From positions 1 through 30,004 of the forward strand of contig QQUK01000352.1 of NCBI GenBank assembly GCA_008501655.1: a stretch of 30,004 nucleotides of DNA. Reading direction: 5' to 3'. The stretch's first letter is position 1; each line of letters opens with the position of its first letter. Made by a program: the position numbers and the translations under genes. The DNA is from Calditrichota bacterium (GTDB taxonomy: Bacteria > Zixibacteria > MSB-5A5 > GN15 > FEB-12). Positions 1-8,319 of this stretch are shown here, in pieces. Under the pieces are notes generated by a model, which worked only from the letters and a program-made list of their open reading frames with translations, did no database searches and was not told where the DNA came from.

Positions 1-167
1 CTCAGACTGAATCCTGGATCAACACTCTTGAAGGTGCACCGTATAACCGCAGTATAACAAAAACATACTATCAGGGATATGATGGATTTCCGGCTCAATT
101 CAATCAGTATGCTTTTGACTTAATTAAAGAGATGCTGATATTCCATTCGGAAAGTTTTGGTAACTAA
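1..167 (+). CDS. C-terminal end of an unidentified protein (partial)
   Basis: An open frame enters from the left edge (first full codon at base 3) and runs 54 codons to a TAA at 165-167. The visible tail is rich in aromatic and polar residues (for example YYQGYDGFPAQFNQYAF) and ends in a helical stretch. No signature motif is present, so I cannot name the family. A strong terminator about 20 bases after the stop supports this being the real 3' end of a gene and its transcript. The frame is the only one of the three forward frames that stays open here. Confidence 0.6.
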   Translation, partial: QTESWINTLEGAPYNRSITKTYYQGYDGFPAQFNQYAFDLIKEMLIFHSESFGN

Positions 168-187
168 CTACTAAGCAAATAGATTCT

Positions 188-219
188 AACCCGGGTGATG
201 ATATCATCCGGGTTTTTTT
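188..219 (+). terminator. Rho-independent terminator
   Basis: A 12-bp stem (arms 188-199 and 203-214, one G-T wobble) closes on a 3-base loop and is followed by a T run reaching 219. It ends transcription of the partial gene to its left. It stops only 6 bases before the bshB1 start codon, so it also lies where a leader for that gene would be. Confidence 0.9.
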
Positions 220-225
220 AAAACT

Positions 226-945
226 ATGAACGAATATAAAGAATATGATTTAATTTCAGTCGGCGCCCATCCGGATGATGTCGAAGTCGGTTCCGGCGGG
301 GTTTTGATAGATTTAAAAAAACGGGGAATGAAAACCGGTATTGTTATCCTTACCGAAGGTGAGATGGGTACCGGAGGGAATGCTGAGATACGCGCCAAAG
401 AGATTGAAGATGCTGCCCGGGTAATGGGAACCGATGTCATCAAAGTATTCAATTGGGGTGATACAAAACTTGAAGACAGCTACGAAAAACGTCTTGAGCT
501 TGCTAAAATAATCCGGGCATGCCGTCCGAAGATTCTCCTGGCTCCTTATCCTCACGTCGGTCACGGCAGACGACAGTCACATCCTGACCATGTTGCATCA
601 GGGATAATTGCTATCAACGCTGCCAATTTAGCTGCCTTGAAAAAAATTGATATCGATGGTGACCCGCATCTGGTAACCCGTATATTTCATTATTTTCTAC
701 CGCCTCAGGTATATCCGAATTTTGTTGTCGATATAACCCCGCATTTTGATGAGTGGATTGAAGCGTTATCAGCACACCGCTCCCAGTTTTTGAATCCTGA
801 AAAATCACGTGACTATATTGAACATCTAACGGCTATGGCACGCTCATTCGGCATGCAGGCAAGATGTAAATATGCACAGGGGTTTTATGCGGTCGAACCG
901 ATTTTAGTGAAAGATATAATGTCGCTGGCTTCGGAACTTGATTAA
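226..945 (+). CDS. bshB1: Bacillithiol biosynthesis deacetylase BshB1
   Basis: This 239-aa protein belongs to the LmbE/PIG-L zinc deacetylase family. BshB1 removes the acetyl group from N-acetylglucosaminyl-malate, the second step of bacillithiol synthesis in the cytoplasm. The zinc motif AHPDD lies at residues 14-18 and a second metal/catalytic motif, HPDH, at 119-122. The intervening TEGEMGTGG (about 43-51) and the overall length are typical of BshB1 rather than longer LmbE proteins. The ATG at 226 gives the usual short N-terminus before AHPDD, although no Shine-Dalgarno sequence precedes it and the terminator hairpin ends only 6 bases upstream. bshA and bshC are not in the window. Its stop is one base from the stop of the opposing methyltransferase. 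Confidence 0.9.
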   Translation: MNEYKEYDLISVGAHPDDVEVGSGGVLIDLKKRGMKTGIVILTEGEMGTGGNAEIRAKEIEDAARVMGTDVIKVFNWGDTKLEDSYEKRLELAKIIRACRPKILLAPYPHVGHGRRQSHPDHVASGIIAINAANLAALKKIDIDGDPHLVTRIFHYFLPPQVYPNFVVDITPHFDEWIEALSAHRSQFLNPEKSRDYIEHLTAMARSFGMQARCKYAQGFYAVEPILVKDIMSLASELD

Positions 946-946
946 A

Positions 947-1708
947 CTATCGTTTTCTGGCAACAGCACATACCCGGTATGACTCACGGGTTGGATTATC
1001 AAACGTCCGGCATTCATAAAATCCATCAAGCGCAAACCCTGAAGAACGAAGCAGTTTTTTTATTGTCGTATTAGCATATCCCTGTTCGTGATGTTCTTCT
1101 TCGAATCTTTCCCAGAGATTTCCTTTTTTCTTAAAAAAAGTCGCTTTACAGATTGCCTGTTTTTTTGAAGGATTGTATTCATTCTCCCAGATCCAAGCCA
1201 TGTCATCTTTTTTACCGGCATAAGTCTGTTCATCCCATATAGTTTTAAGAGCGGTAGGGGTGTTCATGTCGAAGATAAAGTATCCACCATGATTCAGATG
1301 TTTTGCTGTTGAGATAAAGGCTTGTTTCAGTTTTGATTCGGTAAGCATATAATTGAGAGAGTCATAAAATGATGTCACTAAATCAAAGGTTACCTTTTTT
1401 TTGGAATCATTTTTATCAAGCAGTCTGAATCCGGGGAGTTCCTTCTGGTATAGGGTGACATTTTTTCCTTTGAGTTTTTTTGCGGCTACAGCAAGCATCT
1501 GTGCTGATTGGTCAAGCCCGGACATCCGGATGCCAAGTTCGCTGAGTTTACTTATGGCAGTTCCGGTACCACAACAGAGATCGAGACCTGTTTTCGGTTT
1601 GATTTTGAATTTTTTAAATATCTTTTTGCAGTAGTCAACCATCTGAACCGAATGACGGTCGGCGTTCATTGTATCATAAACGGATGCAAATTTATTATAA
1701 ATTGGCAT
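947..1708 (-). CDS. Class I SAM-dependent methyltransferase
   Basis: This 253-aa protein has a Rossmann-type SAM-binding domain. Motif I, GLDLCCGTGT, is at residues 41-50, and the acidic end of strand 2 is GLDQS at about 64-68. The central and C-terminal parts (for example HLNHGGYFIFDMNTP) match small-molecule methyltransferases of the Methyltransf_25 type. The substrate cannot be told from sequence. I place the start at the ATG at 1706-1708, because GAGG lies about 8 bases upstream. A longer frame reaching 1738 would need a TTG and has no ribosome site. It is a single gene, convergent with bshB1 and separated from it by one base. Confidence 0.85.
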   Translation of the reverse strand: MPIYNKFASVYDTMNADRHSVQMVDYCKKIFKKFKIKPKTGLDLCCGTGTAISKLSELGIRMSGLDQSAQMLAVAAKKLKGKNVTLYQKELPGFRLLDKNDSKKKVTFDLVTSFYDSLNYMLTESKLKQAFISTAKHLNHGGYFIFDMNTPTALKTIWDEQTYAGKKDDMAWIWENEYNPSKKQAICKATFFKKKGNLWERFEEEHHEQGYANTTIKKLLRSSGFALDGFYECRTFDNPTRESYRVCAVARKR

Positions 1709-1842
1709 ATTAACATCCTCATTAAAAAAATGAATCAAAAGTTAAAACTTTCTTTTCCATTCTACACATACGAATTTTATGAATAAAGATAAAAATTAAA
1801 GGTATTATTATTACCTGATGCAAAGAAAGAAAGGAGTAACGT

Positions 1843-2271
1843 ATGCCGGCTATATTTTGGATTTGGTTAGTTGCTTTTGCCATATTTTTGATACTTGAGA
1901 TTTTTACGCCGTCAATGATTTTTGCCGGATTTGCTATTTCTGCTTTAGTAAGCGGAATCTATTCTTATATGTTTCCTGAAAGCTATTACTGGCAGATTGG
2001 AATATTCATCATTGTCTCCGGTATATTGCTCCCGGTTACGAGAGTATTCGCCAAAAAGATGGAAAGCAAAACAGCGCAGATAGCAAATGTTGATGCTCTC
2101 ATCGGTAAAGTCGGTCTTGTTACAAAAAAGATCGATGTCGACTTAGGTGGACAGATTTTACTTGAGGGAGAAAACTGGCGCGCAACCGCTGATACTGATA
2201 TTGATGAACAGGAAAAAGTTGTCATCCTGAAAATTGTCGGTACCCGGGTTCATGTTGAGAAAAAAGTATAA
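1843..2271 (+). CDS. NfeD-like membrane protein
   Basis: A 142-aa inner-membrane protein of the short NfeD type. The N-terminal half holds about three hydrophobic segments (roughly residues 4-22, 25-42 and 48-65). The C-terminal half (about 85-142, including IGKVGLVTKKI and GENWRATAD) fits the soluble OB-fold typical of NfeD. A good ribosome site, AAAGGAG, precedes the ATG. The gene sits 16 bases before an SPFH/band-7 gene. NfeD and SPFH proteins are known partners that form oligomeric membrane microdomain assemblies, so the pair is very probably one operon. It lacks the N-terminal ClpP-like protease of long NfeD proteins. Confidence 0.88.
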   Translation: MPAIFWIWLVAFAIFLILEIFTPSMIFAGFAISALVSGIYSYMFPESYYWQIGIFIIVSGILLPVTRVFAKKMESKTAQIANVDALIGKVGLVTKKIDVDLGGQILLEGENWRATADTDIDEQEKVVILKIVGTRVHVEKKV

Positions 2272-2287
2272 GAGAAAGGAATAGATT

Positions 2288-3235
2288 ATGGAATTAAATC
2301 CGGTATTAATTTTCTTAGGATTTGCTGTTGTCTTTATCGTTATCCTCTTTTTTGCTTCGGTTAAAATAATCAGACCGAACGAAAGAGGTCTGGTAGAGCG
2401 ACTTGGCAAATACCATCGGTTGCTGACACCCGGGTTAAATCTGATTATCCCGTTGATGGAAAGAGTTATGAAAGTCGATATGCGCGAGGTTGTTTTAGAC
2501 GTGCCGCCTCAGATGGTGATTACAAACGATAATGTCGGAGTTGAGGTTGACTGTGTTGTCTACGCCCAGATAACTGATCCGTTTCGCTCGGTATATGAGA
2601 TTTCCAACTATATCATGGCTGCGACTAAACTGGCACAGACGAATCTTCGTAATGTCATCGGTGAACTTGATTTAGATGCCTGTCTGACTTCCCGTGATGA
2701 AATCAACGGTCAGCTGAGAGATGTACTCGATATGGCAACGGATAAATGGGGTGTCAAAGTAAACCGTGTTGAACTCCAGCGAATCGACCCGCCGATTGAT
2801 ATAACAGAGGCAATGAGCCGTCAGATGAAGGCGGAACGTGATAAACGTGCTGCGATTCTTGAGGCTGAAGGTCAGAAACAGGCTGAGATTACCGTTGCTG
2901 AGGGACACAAACAGTCCCAGATTCTTGACGCTGAAGGGTACGCTGAATCGGTTAAAAAGAAAGCGGATGCTGAGAAATACCGTCAGGTAATGGTTGCTCA
3001 GGGTGAAGCTGAAGCTATTTCAAATGTATTTAATGCAATTCATGAAGGGAAACCTGATAATGAATTGATTACGCTGAAATACTTAGAGATGCTTCCAAAA
3101 CTTGCTGAAGGTGATGCTAATAAAATCTTCCTGCCGTATGAAGCAAGCGGTATAATCTCATCTCTTGCGGCTATGGTCGAAGGGATTAAAGAAAAACAAC
3201 CGGCTAAGGCTGACCCGCCTACGGCTGTAAGTTAA
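2288..3235 (+). CDS. SPFH/band 7 (stomatin/QmcA-like) membrane protein
   Basis: A 315-aa protein with one N-terminal transmembrane segment (about residues 6-26). The SPFH/band-7 domain follows (about 27-200; RPNERGLVERLGKYHRLLTPG is the usual opening), and then an Ala/Glu-rich coiled coil (about 195-245) with repeated EAEGQ and AEGH-type turns. Family members oligomerise into rings or cages at the inner membrane and modulate membrane proteases or microdomains. The ATG has the ribosome site GAAAGGA. It is the second gene of the NfeD/SPFH pair, and its stop is followed at once by a strong terminator, so the operon ends here. Confidence 0.92.
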   Translation: MELNPVLIFLGFAVVFIVILFFASVKIIRPNERGLVERLGKYHRLLTPGLNLIIPLMERVMKVDMREVVLDVPPQMVITNDNVGVEVDCVVYAQITDPFRSVYEISNYIMAATKLAQTNLRNVIGELDLDACLTSRDEINGQLRDVLDMATDKWGVKVNRVELQRIDPPIDITEAMSRQMKAERDKRAAILEAEGQKQAEITVAEGHKQSQILDAEGYAESVKKKADAEKYRQVMVAQGEAEAISNVFNAIHEGKPDNELITLKYLEMLPKLAEGDANKIFLPYEASGIISSLAAMVEGIKEKQPAKADPPTAVS

Positions 3236-3240
3236 TTTTT

Positions 3241-3273
3241 AAACCGGACTTTTTAATCAAGTCCGGTTTTTTT
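3241..3273 (+). terminator. Rho-independent terminator of the NfeD/SPFH operon
   Basis: A perfect 11-bp stem (arms 3241-3251 and 3259-3269, AAACCGGACTT against its complement) has a 7-base loop and a T run through 3273. It begins 5 bases after the SPFH stop codon. Confidence 0.93.
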
Positions 3274-3288
3274 ATGTTATTATGACAA

Positions 3289-3317
3289 TTGACATTTTTG
3301 TAAATTCTCCGTACACT
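3289..3317 (+). promoter_or_regulatory. Sigma-70-like promoter of the MEMO-AMMECR1 gene
   Basis: A consensus -35 box TTGACA (3289-3294) and a -10 box TACACT (3312-3317) are separated by exactly 17 bases. They lie between the upstream terminator and the gene. Transcription would begin near 3323, so the ATG at 3342 is transcribed but an in-frame ATG at 3282 is not. Confidence 0.7.
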
Positions 3318-3341
3318 TACAAAAATTTAGAAAGTGTTCTT

Positions 3342-4784
3342 ATGACAACTGAAAGTAACAAAATTCGTAAAGCTGCCTGTGCCGGTACCTGGTATCCGAA
3401 ATCTCCTGTCGAGTTATCCCAACTTCTCGCCGGATATTTTTCGGAAGTCAAAAAAATACCGCTTGAAGGCGAAATTAACGGGATTATCGTCCCTCATGCC
3501 GGGTATGTCTATTCCGGGAGAACAGCCGCAAAAGCATATAAACAGCTTGAAGGAAAAGATTACGAAACAGTTGTTGTCATCTCCCCCTCACATCATGTGT
3601 TTTTCAAAGGCTCTGCTGTATTTGACGGTGATGGTTATGAAACCCCGCTTGGTATGGTTGAGATTGATAAAGATCTTTCTGAAAAAATCGGTACAATACT
3701 TCCATCTGTATATTTATCCAATATGGGTCATGGTGGTGGTGGAAGCCGTGGAGAACATGCCCTGGAACTGCAGCTTCCCTTTTTACAAATCGTTTTAGGT
3801 AAATTTAAACTGGTTGCTATCGTAATGGGTGATCAGGAGGAGGATTCTGTTAATGCCCTTGGTGAAGTTCTCGCGACAGCTTTAAAAGGAACAAACGCTC
3901 TGCTGGTAGCTTCTACAGACCTTTCCCATTTCCATTCTGAAAAACAGGCAAACAGACTTGATGGTGAAGTTTGTGATGCTGTTAAAAGTTATGACGCAGA
4001 TGTACTGATGGATAAGATGGGACGGGGAAAAGCTGAAGCATGCGGTGGTGGAATTATTGCGTCGGTTATTACGGCAACTAAAAGGCTTGGCGGAAAACGG
4101 GTCGAGTTTTTGGAATACACAACATCAGGTGCTGTAACCGGAGAATTTGATGAAGTTGTCGGATATTTATCTGCAGTTATTGTTGAAGATAAACGACTTG
4201 CCAAAAAAATGAACCGGGCTCTCGGTTTACCGGCCGCAAAACCGAAAGAAGTGTTCAAGCTTACCGATGCCGATAAACAGCAGCTTCTGACGATTGCTGA
4301 AAATGCTGTTGAAGCAAAGCTGAAAGGGAAAGATTATACTCCGCCGATGATCGAACATCTTAATGTCAATCGCGGTGTCTTTGTAACTTTGAAAATCAAT
4401 AACGAACTTCGGGGATGTATCGGTTATATTAAAGCGAAACAGGCACTGTTTGATGCTGTTACTGAGATGGCTGTAGCGGCGGCTTTTGATGACCCGCGGT
4501 TCCCGGAGCTTACACCGGAAGAATTTGAACAGCTTGAGTTTGAGATTTCGGTACTGTCGTCATTAAAACGGGTACATAATATTGAAGATATCAAAATCGG
4601 TCGTGACGGGTTGTTGATAAAATATGATATGCATTCGGGTTTATTGCTTCCGCAGGTTGCGACTGAATATGATTGGGATGTTTTAGAGTTTGTGGAACAG
4701 ACCTGCTTGAAAGCCGGGTTACCTAAAAACAGCTACAAACAGCGGGAAGCTGAGTTGTATCGTTTTGAAGCGGATGTGTTTTAG
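3342..4784 (+). CDS. MEMO-AMMECR1 fusion (AmmeMemoRadiSam proteins B + A)
   Basis: A 480-aa two-domain protein. Residues about 8-285 are a MEMO domain, related to extradiol dioxygenases. PHAGY (51-55), the EHALELQLP segment (138-146) and STDLSHFH (191-198) carry the putative metal ligands. Residues about 305-480 are an AMMECR1 domain with its hallmark LRGCIG (356-361) and the FDDPRFPEL region (382-390). Such fusions are the B and A parts of the AmmeMemoRadiSam set, whose third member is a radical SAM enzyme. That enzyme is not in this window. The biochemical function is unknown. I chose the start at 3342 because a good promoter lies just upstream of it and downstream of the alternative ATG at 3282. 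It is a single-gene transcript. Confidence 0.92.
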   Translation: MTTESNKIRKAACAGTWYPKSPVELSQLLAGYFSEVKKIPLEGEINGIIVPHAGYVYSGRTAAKAYKQLEGKDYETVVVISPSHHVFFKGSAVFDGDGYETPLGMVEIDKDLSEKIGTILPSVYLSNMGHGGGGSRGEHALELQLPFLQIVLGKFKLVAIVMGDQEEDSVNALGEVLATALKGTNALLVASTDLSHFHSEKQANRLDGEVCDAVKSYDADVLMDKMGRGKAEACGGGIIASVITATKRLGGKRVEFLEYTTSGAVTGEFDEVVGYLSAVIVEDKRLAKKMNRALGLPAAKPKEVFKLTDADKQQLLTIAENAVEAKLKGKDYTPPMIEHLNVNRGVFVTLKINNELRGCIGYIKAKQALFDAVTEMAVAAAFDDPRFPELTPEEFEQLEFEISVLSSLKRVHNIEDIKIGRDGLLIKYDMHSGLLLPQVATEYDWDVLEFVEQTCLKAGLPKNSYKQREAELYRFEADVF

Positions 4785-4789
4785 AGGTT

Positions 4790-5617
4790 TTACCTAAGAT
4801 TAAAATCTTCTTGTTGAGGAGGTTCAATGCCTAAATATTCAAGATATATTCGATCTCTATATTTTTTTCCAAGTTTATTTACTTCATCTATGAATATTTT
4901 GTATGTCCCATGTCCACCAATGAAGTCCCAAAACTCATTACCTATAAGAACTACTGGATCATTTATCATATCAAACCATCTTTTAGGGAATGACCAATTA
5001 TAGTCTTCCTTTCTACCATAAGGATTGTAAGGTAATGCAAAGAACGCCATTTTAACTTGTGGACTATCCATGCTAAGAAGTTTAAATATTTTCTCTTTAC
5101 TTACTTTTGTTTGATCTGAATTTGGAAGTGGCGCTTTTAGCTCAAAAGCATATGCTGACCCAGTATCACAATTTTTCGCATACACATCACAAATAACTGT
5201 TGTAGGTATTAATTCACCTTTTCCATCAAGAATGTACTTAATCTCATTTTTCCAATTTGGTCTTATTCTATCTTTACCTTTTTCTTTATGTTCAAGTTTA
5301 TTTAATACTTCTTGAATTCTTTTTAACCTATCTTGTCTTACTTGACCCGTGATAGGATAACCTTTGTGTGCCTCTCCCATACTACCTTCTGCAGTTGCTA
5401 CGGCTAATTTTTCCCACACACCTCCAAATGGTGTTACAAACCTACGTTCAAAATGACTACCTTTAAAGATCTCATCCGGTACTAAAGCAGCATACAAAGG
5501 TTTTTTTGATCTATGTTCGTCACGATTAAAGGGATCCTCATATAATACCTTTTGTAAGATTCTGTCCATCATTTCATTAATAATAGATGTTACTGATTCT
5601 ATTATTTTTTTATTCAT
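4790..5617 (-). CDS. Type II restriction endonuclease, TdeIII-like
   Basis: A 275-aa protein that I match from memory to the TdeIII restriction endonuclease family (members reported to cut GGNCC). The N-terminal RRFVTPFGGVWEKLA (59-73) is the recognisable block. A PD-(D/E)xK-like active site is visible as D144 (VICDVYA) followed by E159-L-K161 (YAFELKAP). It would cut unmethylated DNA in the cytoplasm. Its ATG overlaps the stop of the upstream methyltransferase in an ATGA, so the two are translationally coupled, with the protective enzyme made first. The gene is strongly AT-rich, unlike the genes on its left, which suggests acquisition. Sequence specificity cannot be read from the gene. Confidence 0.75.
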   Translation of the reverse strand: MNKKIIESVTSIINEMMDRILQKVLYEDPFNRDEHRSKKPLYAALVPDEIFKGSHFERRFVTPFGGVWEKLAVATAEGSMGEAHKGYPITGQVRQDRLKRIQEVLNKLEHKEKGKDRIRPNWKNEIKYILDGKGELIPTTVICDVYAKNCDTGSAYAFELKAPLPNSDQTKVSKEKIFKLLSMDSPQVKMAFFALPYNPYGRKEDYNWSFPKRWFDMINDPVVLIGNEFWDFIGGHGTYKIFIDEVNKLGKKYRDRIYLEYLGIEPPQQEDFNLR

Positions 5618-7200
5618 AATTTTTCTTTCATATGAAAAATGAATTCAGAATATGCTGTTTTATCTTTTTCTGTTCGATTTAACACTGGCCGTTTAAAAGT
5701 ATTTACAATTTGTAATCCAGATTTTTCTGCTATTGTTGGATACAAATTATATTTATCATTTGCCACCAAAAAGATATTAAAATCATTTTTTAAAAACTGT
5801 TTACAATTAATCAGAACACCGGATATTCCATCGACATATGATTCTCTTGCAGATTTACTTTGCCCATTTGATAATCTACCAATTTCAAGCTCATCTTGTC
5901 TGTTGAAACCAAGTAAATCGTATGCATATGCATGTTGTTCATGATAATCAATTAACCCTACATAAGGTGGACTAGAAAAAATACCACTAATTTTTTTATC
6001 TTTAATAAGGTTATATAAATTTCTTTGTTTGTTATACAATTCCTTATGAATATTTAAACTCGAGGAATCACCTGTGATACAAATCTGATGTGTTTCATCA
6101 GTACGACATTTTTTATCAAAATATTCTAATCGTTTAATTGTATCTTTTGAATATCTGTCCCACCAATTCAATATTGAAAAGAGCGGCTTACATATTTTTT
6201 TATGCTTGTAACAATAATAAGTTTCATTTACTGGGTCAAGCAAAGTCGCAAGATCAGAATGTGTAGTTGCACGACAAGAACGAATTGTTCTGCTAAGAAT
6301 TAATTTTAGTATTTTTTGAGTATCTTCATTTTCAACTTTTAATATTTCATTATAAACAAAATCTATTTCATCCCGAACAGGCTTTAAATACCATTTATTC
6401 AAAAATGTATCTGTTTTTTTATTAAATAATTTGATTTGATAAGCATTTACTAAGTGGTAATAAATTGATAGGAATTCCTTCTCTTTGATTTCAGAAAATT
6501 GTTTTTCATCTATCTCATTATTTCTTAATTGAAATTTAAAGTTTGGAGAAGGAAAGAATTTATTGTTAAACTTTGCTAGTTCTTCTAACAATTTTTCTTC
6601 AAATTGAAGTGTTCTCTTATTCGCTAAAAATTTGTGTAAAGAATTTGTAATTATATTGCAAGCATCATATATAGCTGTCAAATTATGTTTATTTATTTTA
6701 ATATTACTGATAAATGTGTTAAATGCTGATATATCAACTCCGATTGCATGCATACCTAATTCATTCGCTTGTACTAAAGTAGTTCCACTACCACAAAAAG
6801 GATCTAATACTATATTTCCTTTTTTAAAATATACATTCTTTTTAAACTGGTCTGTATTAGCATCCAAAAAGTATTCAACTAGTTGTGGAATAAACTTTCC
6901 CTTATATGGATGCAATCGATGGACATGTTTTGTTGTATCAATTTCTCGTAGATGTGAAAATGAGAGCGTCCAATTTAAATCATTGCCAAATTTTGATTTA
7001 TAATTAATCTCACGTTTTCCATTATATGACTTATAGTATTTTATAAGATCATCTTTACTTACAAATGTACTCCCATTCTCACCGATTTTCTTAATTTGAC
7101 CATATTGTACTAAATAAGAAATATTAGAGGTCGAGACAGTTTTTTTAAGGTATTCACTTGCCCATTTACTTGCTTCTTTTATTGTCATTAATTCAGCCAT
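5614..7200 (-). CDS. Type II DNA methyltransferase with N-terminal HTH-like domain
   Basis: A 528-aa amino-methyltransferase (N4-cytosine or N6-adenine class). SAM motif I, DPFCGSGTT, is at 133-141 and the catalytic motif IV, SSPPY, at 409-413. SPPY is the form usual in N4-cytosine enzymes. The 270 residues between them probably hold the target-recognition region. Residues about 5-58 (IKEASKWASEYLKK to FVSKDDLIKYY) resemble a MerR/excisionase-like helix-turn-helix, which is uncommon at this position and could bind its own promoter. The ATG at 7200 has the ribosome site AAGGAG 5 bases away. It is the first gene of a two-gene restriction-modification operon, AT-rich like its partner. Confidence 0.87.
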   Translation of the reverse strand: MAELMTIKEASKWASEYLKKTVSTSNISYLVQYGQIKKIGENGSTFVSKDDLIKYYKSYNGKREINYKSKFGNDLNWTLSFSHLREIDTTKHVHRLHPYKGKFIPQLVEYFLDANTDQFKKNVYFKKGNIVLDPFCGSGTTLVQANELGMHAIGVDISAFNTFISNIKINKHNLTAIYDACNIITNSLHKFLANKRTLQFEEKLLEELAKFNNKFFPSPNFKFQLRNNEIDEKQFSEIKEKEFLSIYYHLVNAYQIKLFNKKTDTFLNKWYLKPVRDEIDFVYNEILKVENEDTQKILKLILSRTIRSCRATTHSDLATLLDPVNETYYCYKHKKICKPLFSILNWWDRYSKDTIKRLEYFDKKCRTDETHQICITGDSSSLNIHKELYNKQRNLYNLIKDKKISGIFSSPPYVGLIDYHEQHAYAYDLLGFNRQDELEIGRLSNGQSKSARESYVDGISGVLINCKQFLKNDFNIFLVANDKYNLYPTIAEKSGLQIVNTFKRPVLNRTEKDKTAYSEFIFHMKEKL

Positions 7201-7323
7201 AATTTCTCCTTTTTATATATATGATAATCAATCAGTTTAAGCAAATCTCAAATCACATTTTTATACAAAATTCTTACTTTTTCTCCCCTTGTCACACGCT
7301 TTTTATTTCACTACATTTGAATC

Positions 7324-8319
7324 ATGCAAAACGGAAACAGATCAATACTGATTACCGGTGCCAACGGATTTGTCGGGGCAAGATTATGCCGAAAATTCCT
7401 ATCAAAAAACTACCATGTCATCGCCGGAGTTCGTAAAAATGCCGACCTCTCGCAACTTCAAGGGCTTGATATAGAGTTTCGCTATGGTGATGTCACTGAT
7501 AAATCATCACTTGAGACGATGGTTATCGGGGTTGATTACATCATTCATAATGCTGGGATTGTGAAGGCAAAAAATGATGCGACTTTTTATGATGTCAATG
7601 AAACCGGTAGCCGAAATCTCTGCGAAGCAGTCGTTGCACACAACCAGAATCTGAAAAAACTGATTTATATATCATCTCTTGCTGCAGCCGGTCCGGCATT
7701 AAACGGTAATCCGGTAACCGAGGATGACGACCCTCGTCCGATTACAACTTACGGATGCTCCAAGCTTGCCGGTGAAAAAACAGTCCTTGAATTCAAAGAT
7801 AAACTGCACGTTCTTTCGGTACGTCCCCCGGGGATATACGGTCCGGGTGATAAAGAGATTTTTTCATTTTTTGAGACAGTCCATAAACGAATCAAACCAT
7901 ATATTGGAGATATTCAGCGAAAATTGCAGCTTGTCCATGTCGATGACCTCTGTGAAGGTATTGTCAAAGCTATTGAAGCAGAGACAGCAAGCGGGTCTAT
8001 ATATTTTATCGCTGAAAAAGATTCATATACAATGGAGCAATTGATTGCTTTTATTGAGAGTGCAGTAGGGAAAAAAGGCTTCCCGCTGATTTTACCGGGT
8101 GTTGTTTTTAAAGCGGTGGCATTTGTTTCCAAAACTCTTTTTAAATTAGTCAATGCAACACCGATGCTTACTCCGGAAAAAGCAGGAGAGCTTTTGGCTT
8201 CATGGGAAATATCAACAGCAAAAGCAAAGGATGAGCTTGGGTTTGAATCTTCGATTCCTTTTGCTGATGGTTCCCGTGAGACTTATAATTGGTATATTGA
8301 AAAAGGATGGTTACGTTGA
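7324..8319 (+). CDS. NAD(P)-dependent epimerase/dehydratase (extended SDR)
   Basis: A 331-aa extended short-chain dehydrogenase. The nucleotide-binding TGANGFVG is at residues 11-18, the serine of the triad at 117-118 (YISSLAAAGP), and the catalytic YxxxK is Y143-GCS-K147. The segment SVRPPGIYGPGD (165-176) is typical of UDP-sugar epimerases, dihydroflavonol reductases and 3-beta-HSD-like enzymes. The substrate is unknown. It heads a run of three co-directional genes and its stop overlaps the start of the next. The 123-base gap to the divergent methyltransferase must carry its promoter; I see no consensus boxes there. Confidence 0.85.
   Translation: MQNGNRSILITGANGFVGARLCRKFLSKNYHVIAGVRKNADLSQLQGLDIEFRYGDVTDKSSLETMVIGVDYIIHNAGIVKAKNDATFYDVNETGSRNLCEAVVAHNQNLKKLIYISSLAAAGPALNGNPVTEDDDPRPITTYGCSKLAGEKTVLEFKDKLHVLSVRPPGIYGPGDKEIFSFFETVHKRIKPYIGDIQRKLQLVHVDDLCEGIVKAIEAETASGSIYFIAEKDSYTMEQLIAFIESAVGKKGFPLILPGVVFKAVAFVSKTLFKLVNATPMLTPEKAGELLASWEISTAKAKDELGFESSIPFADGSRETYNWYIEKGWLR

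Noticed and set aside
3282..3341. Longer start for the MEMO-AMMECR1 protein
   Set aside because: The ATG at 3282 lies 8 bases after a terminator T run and upstream of a near-consensus promoter, so it would not be on the transcript.
4790..7200. Insertion by a transposon or phage
   Set aside because: No integrase, transposase, terminal inverted repeats or direct repeats could be found at the edges of the cassette.
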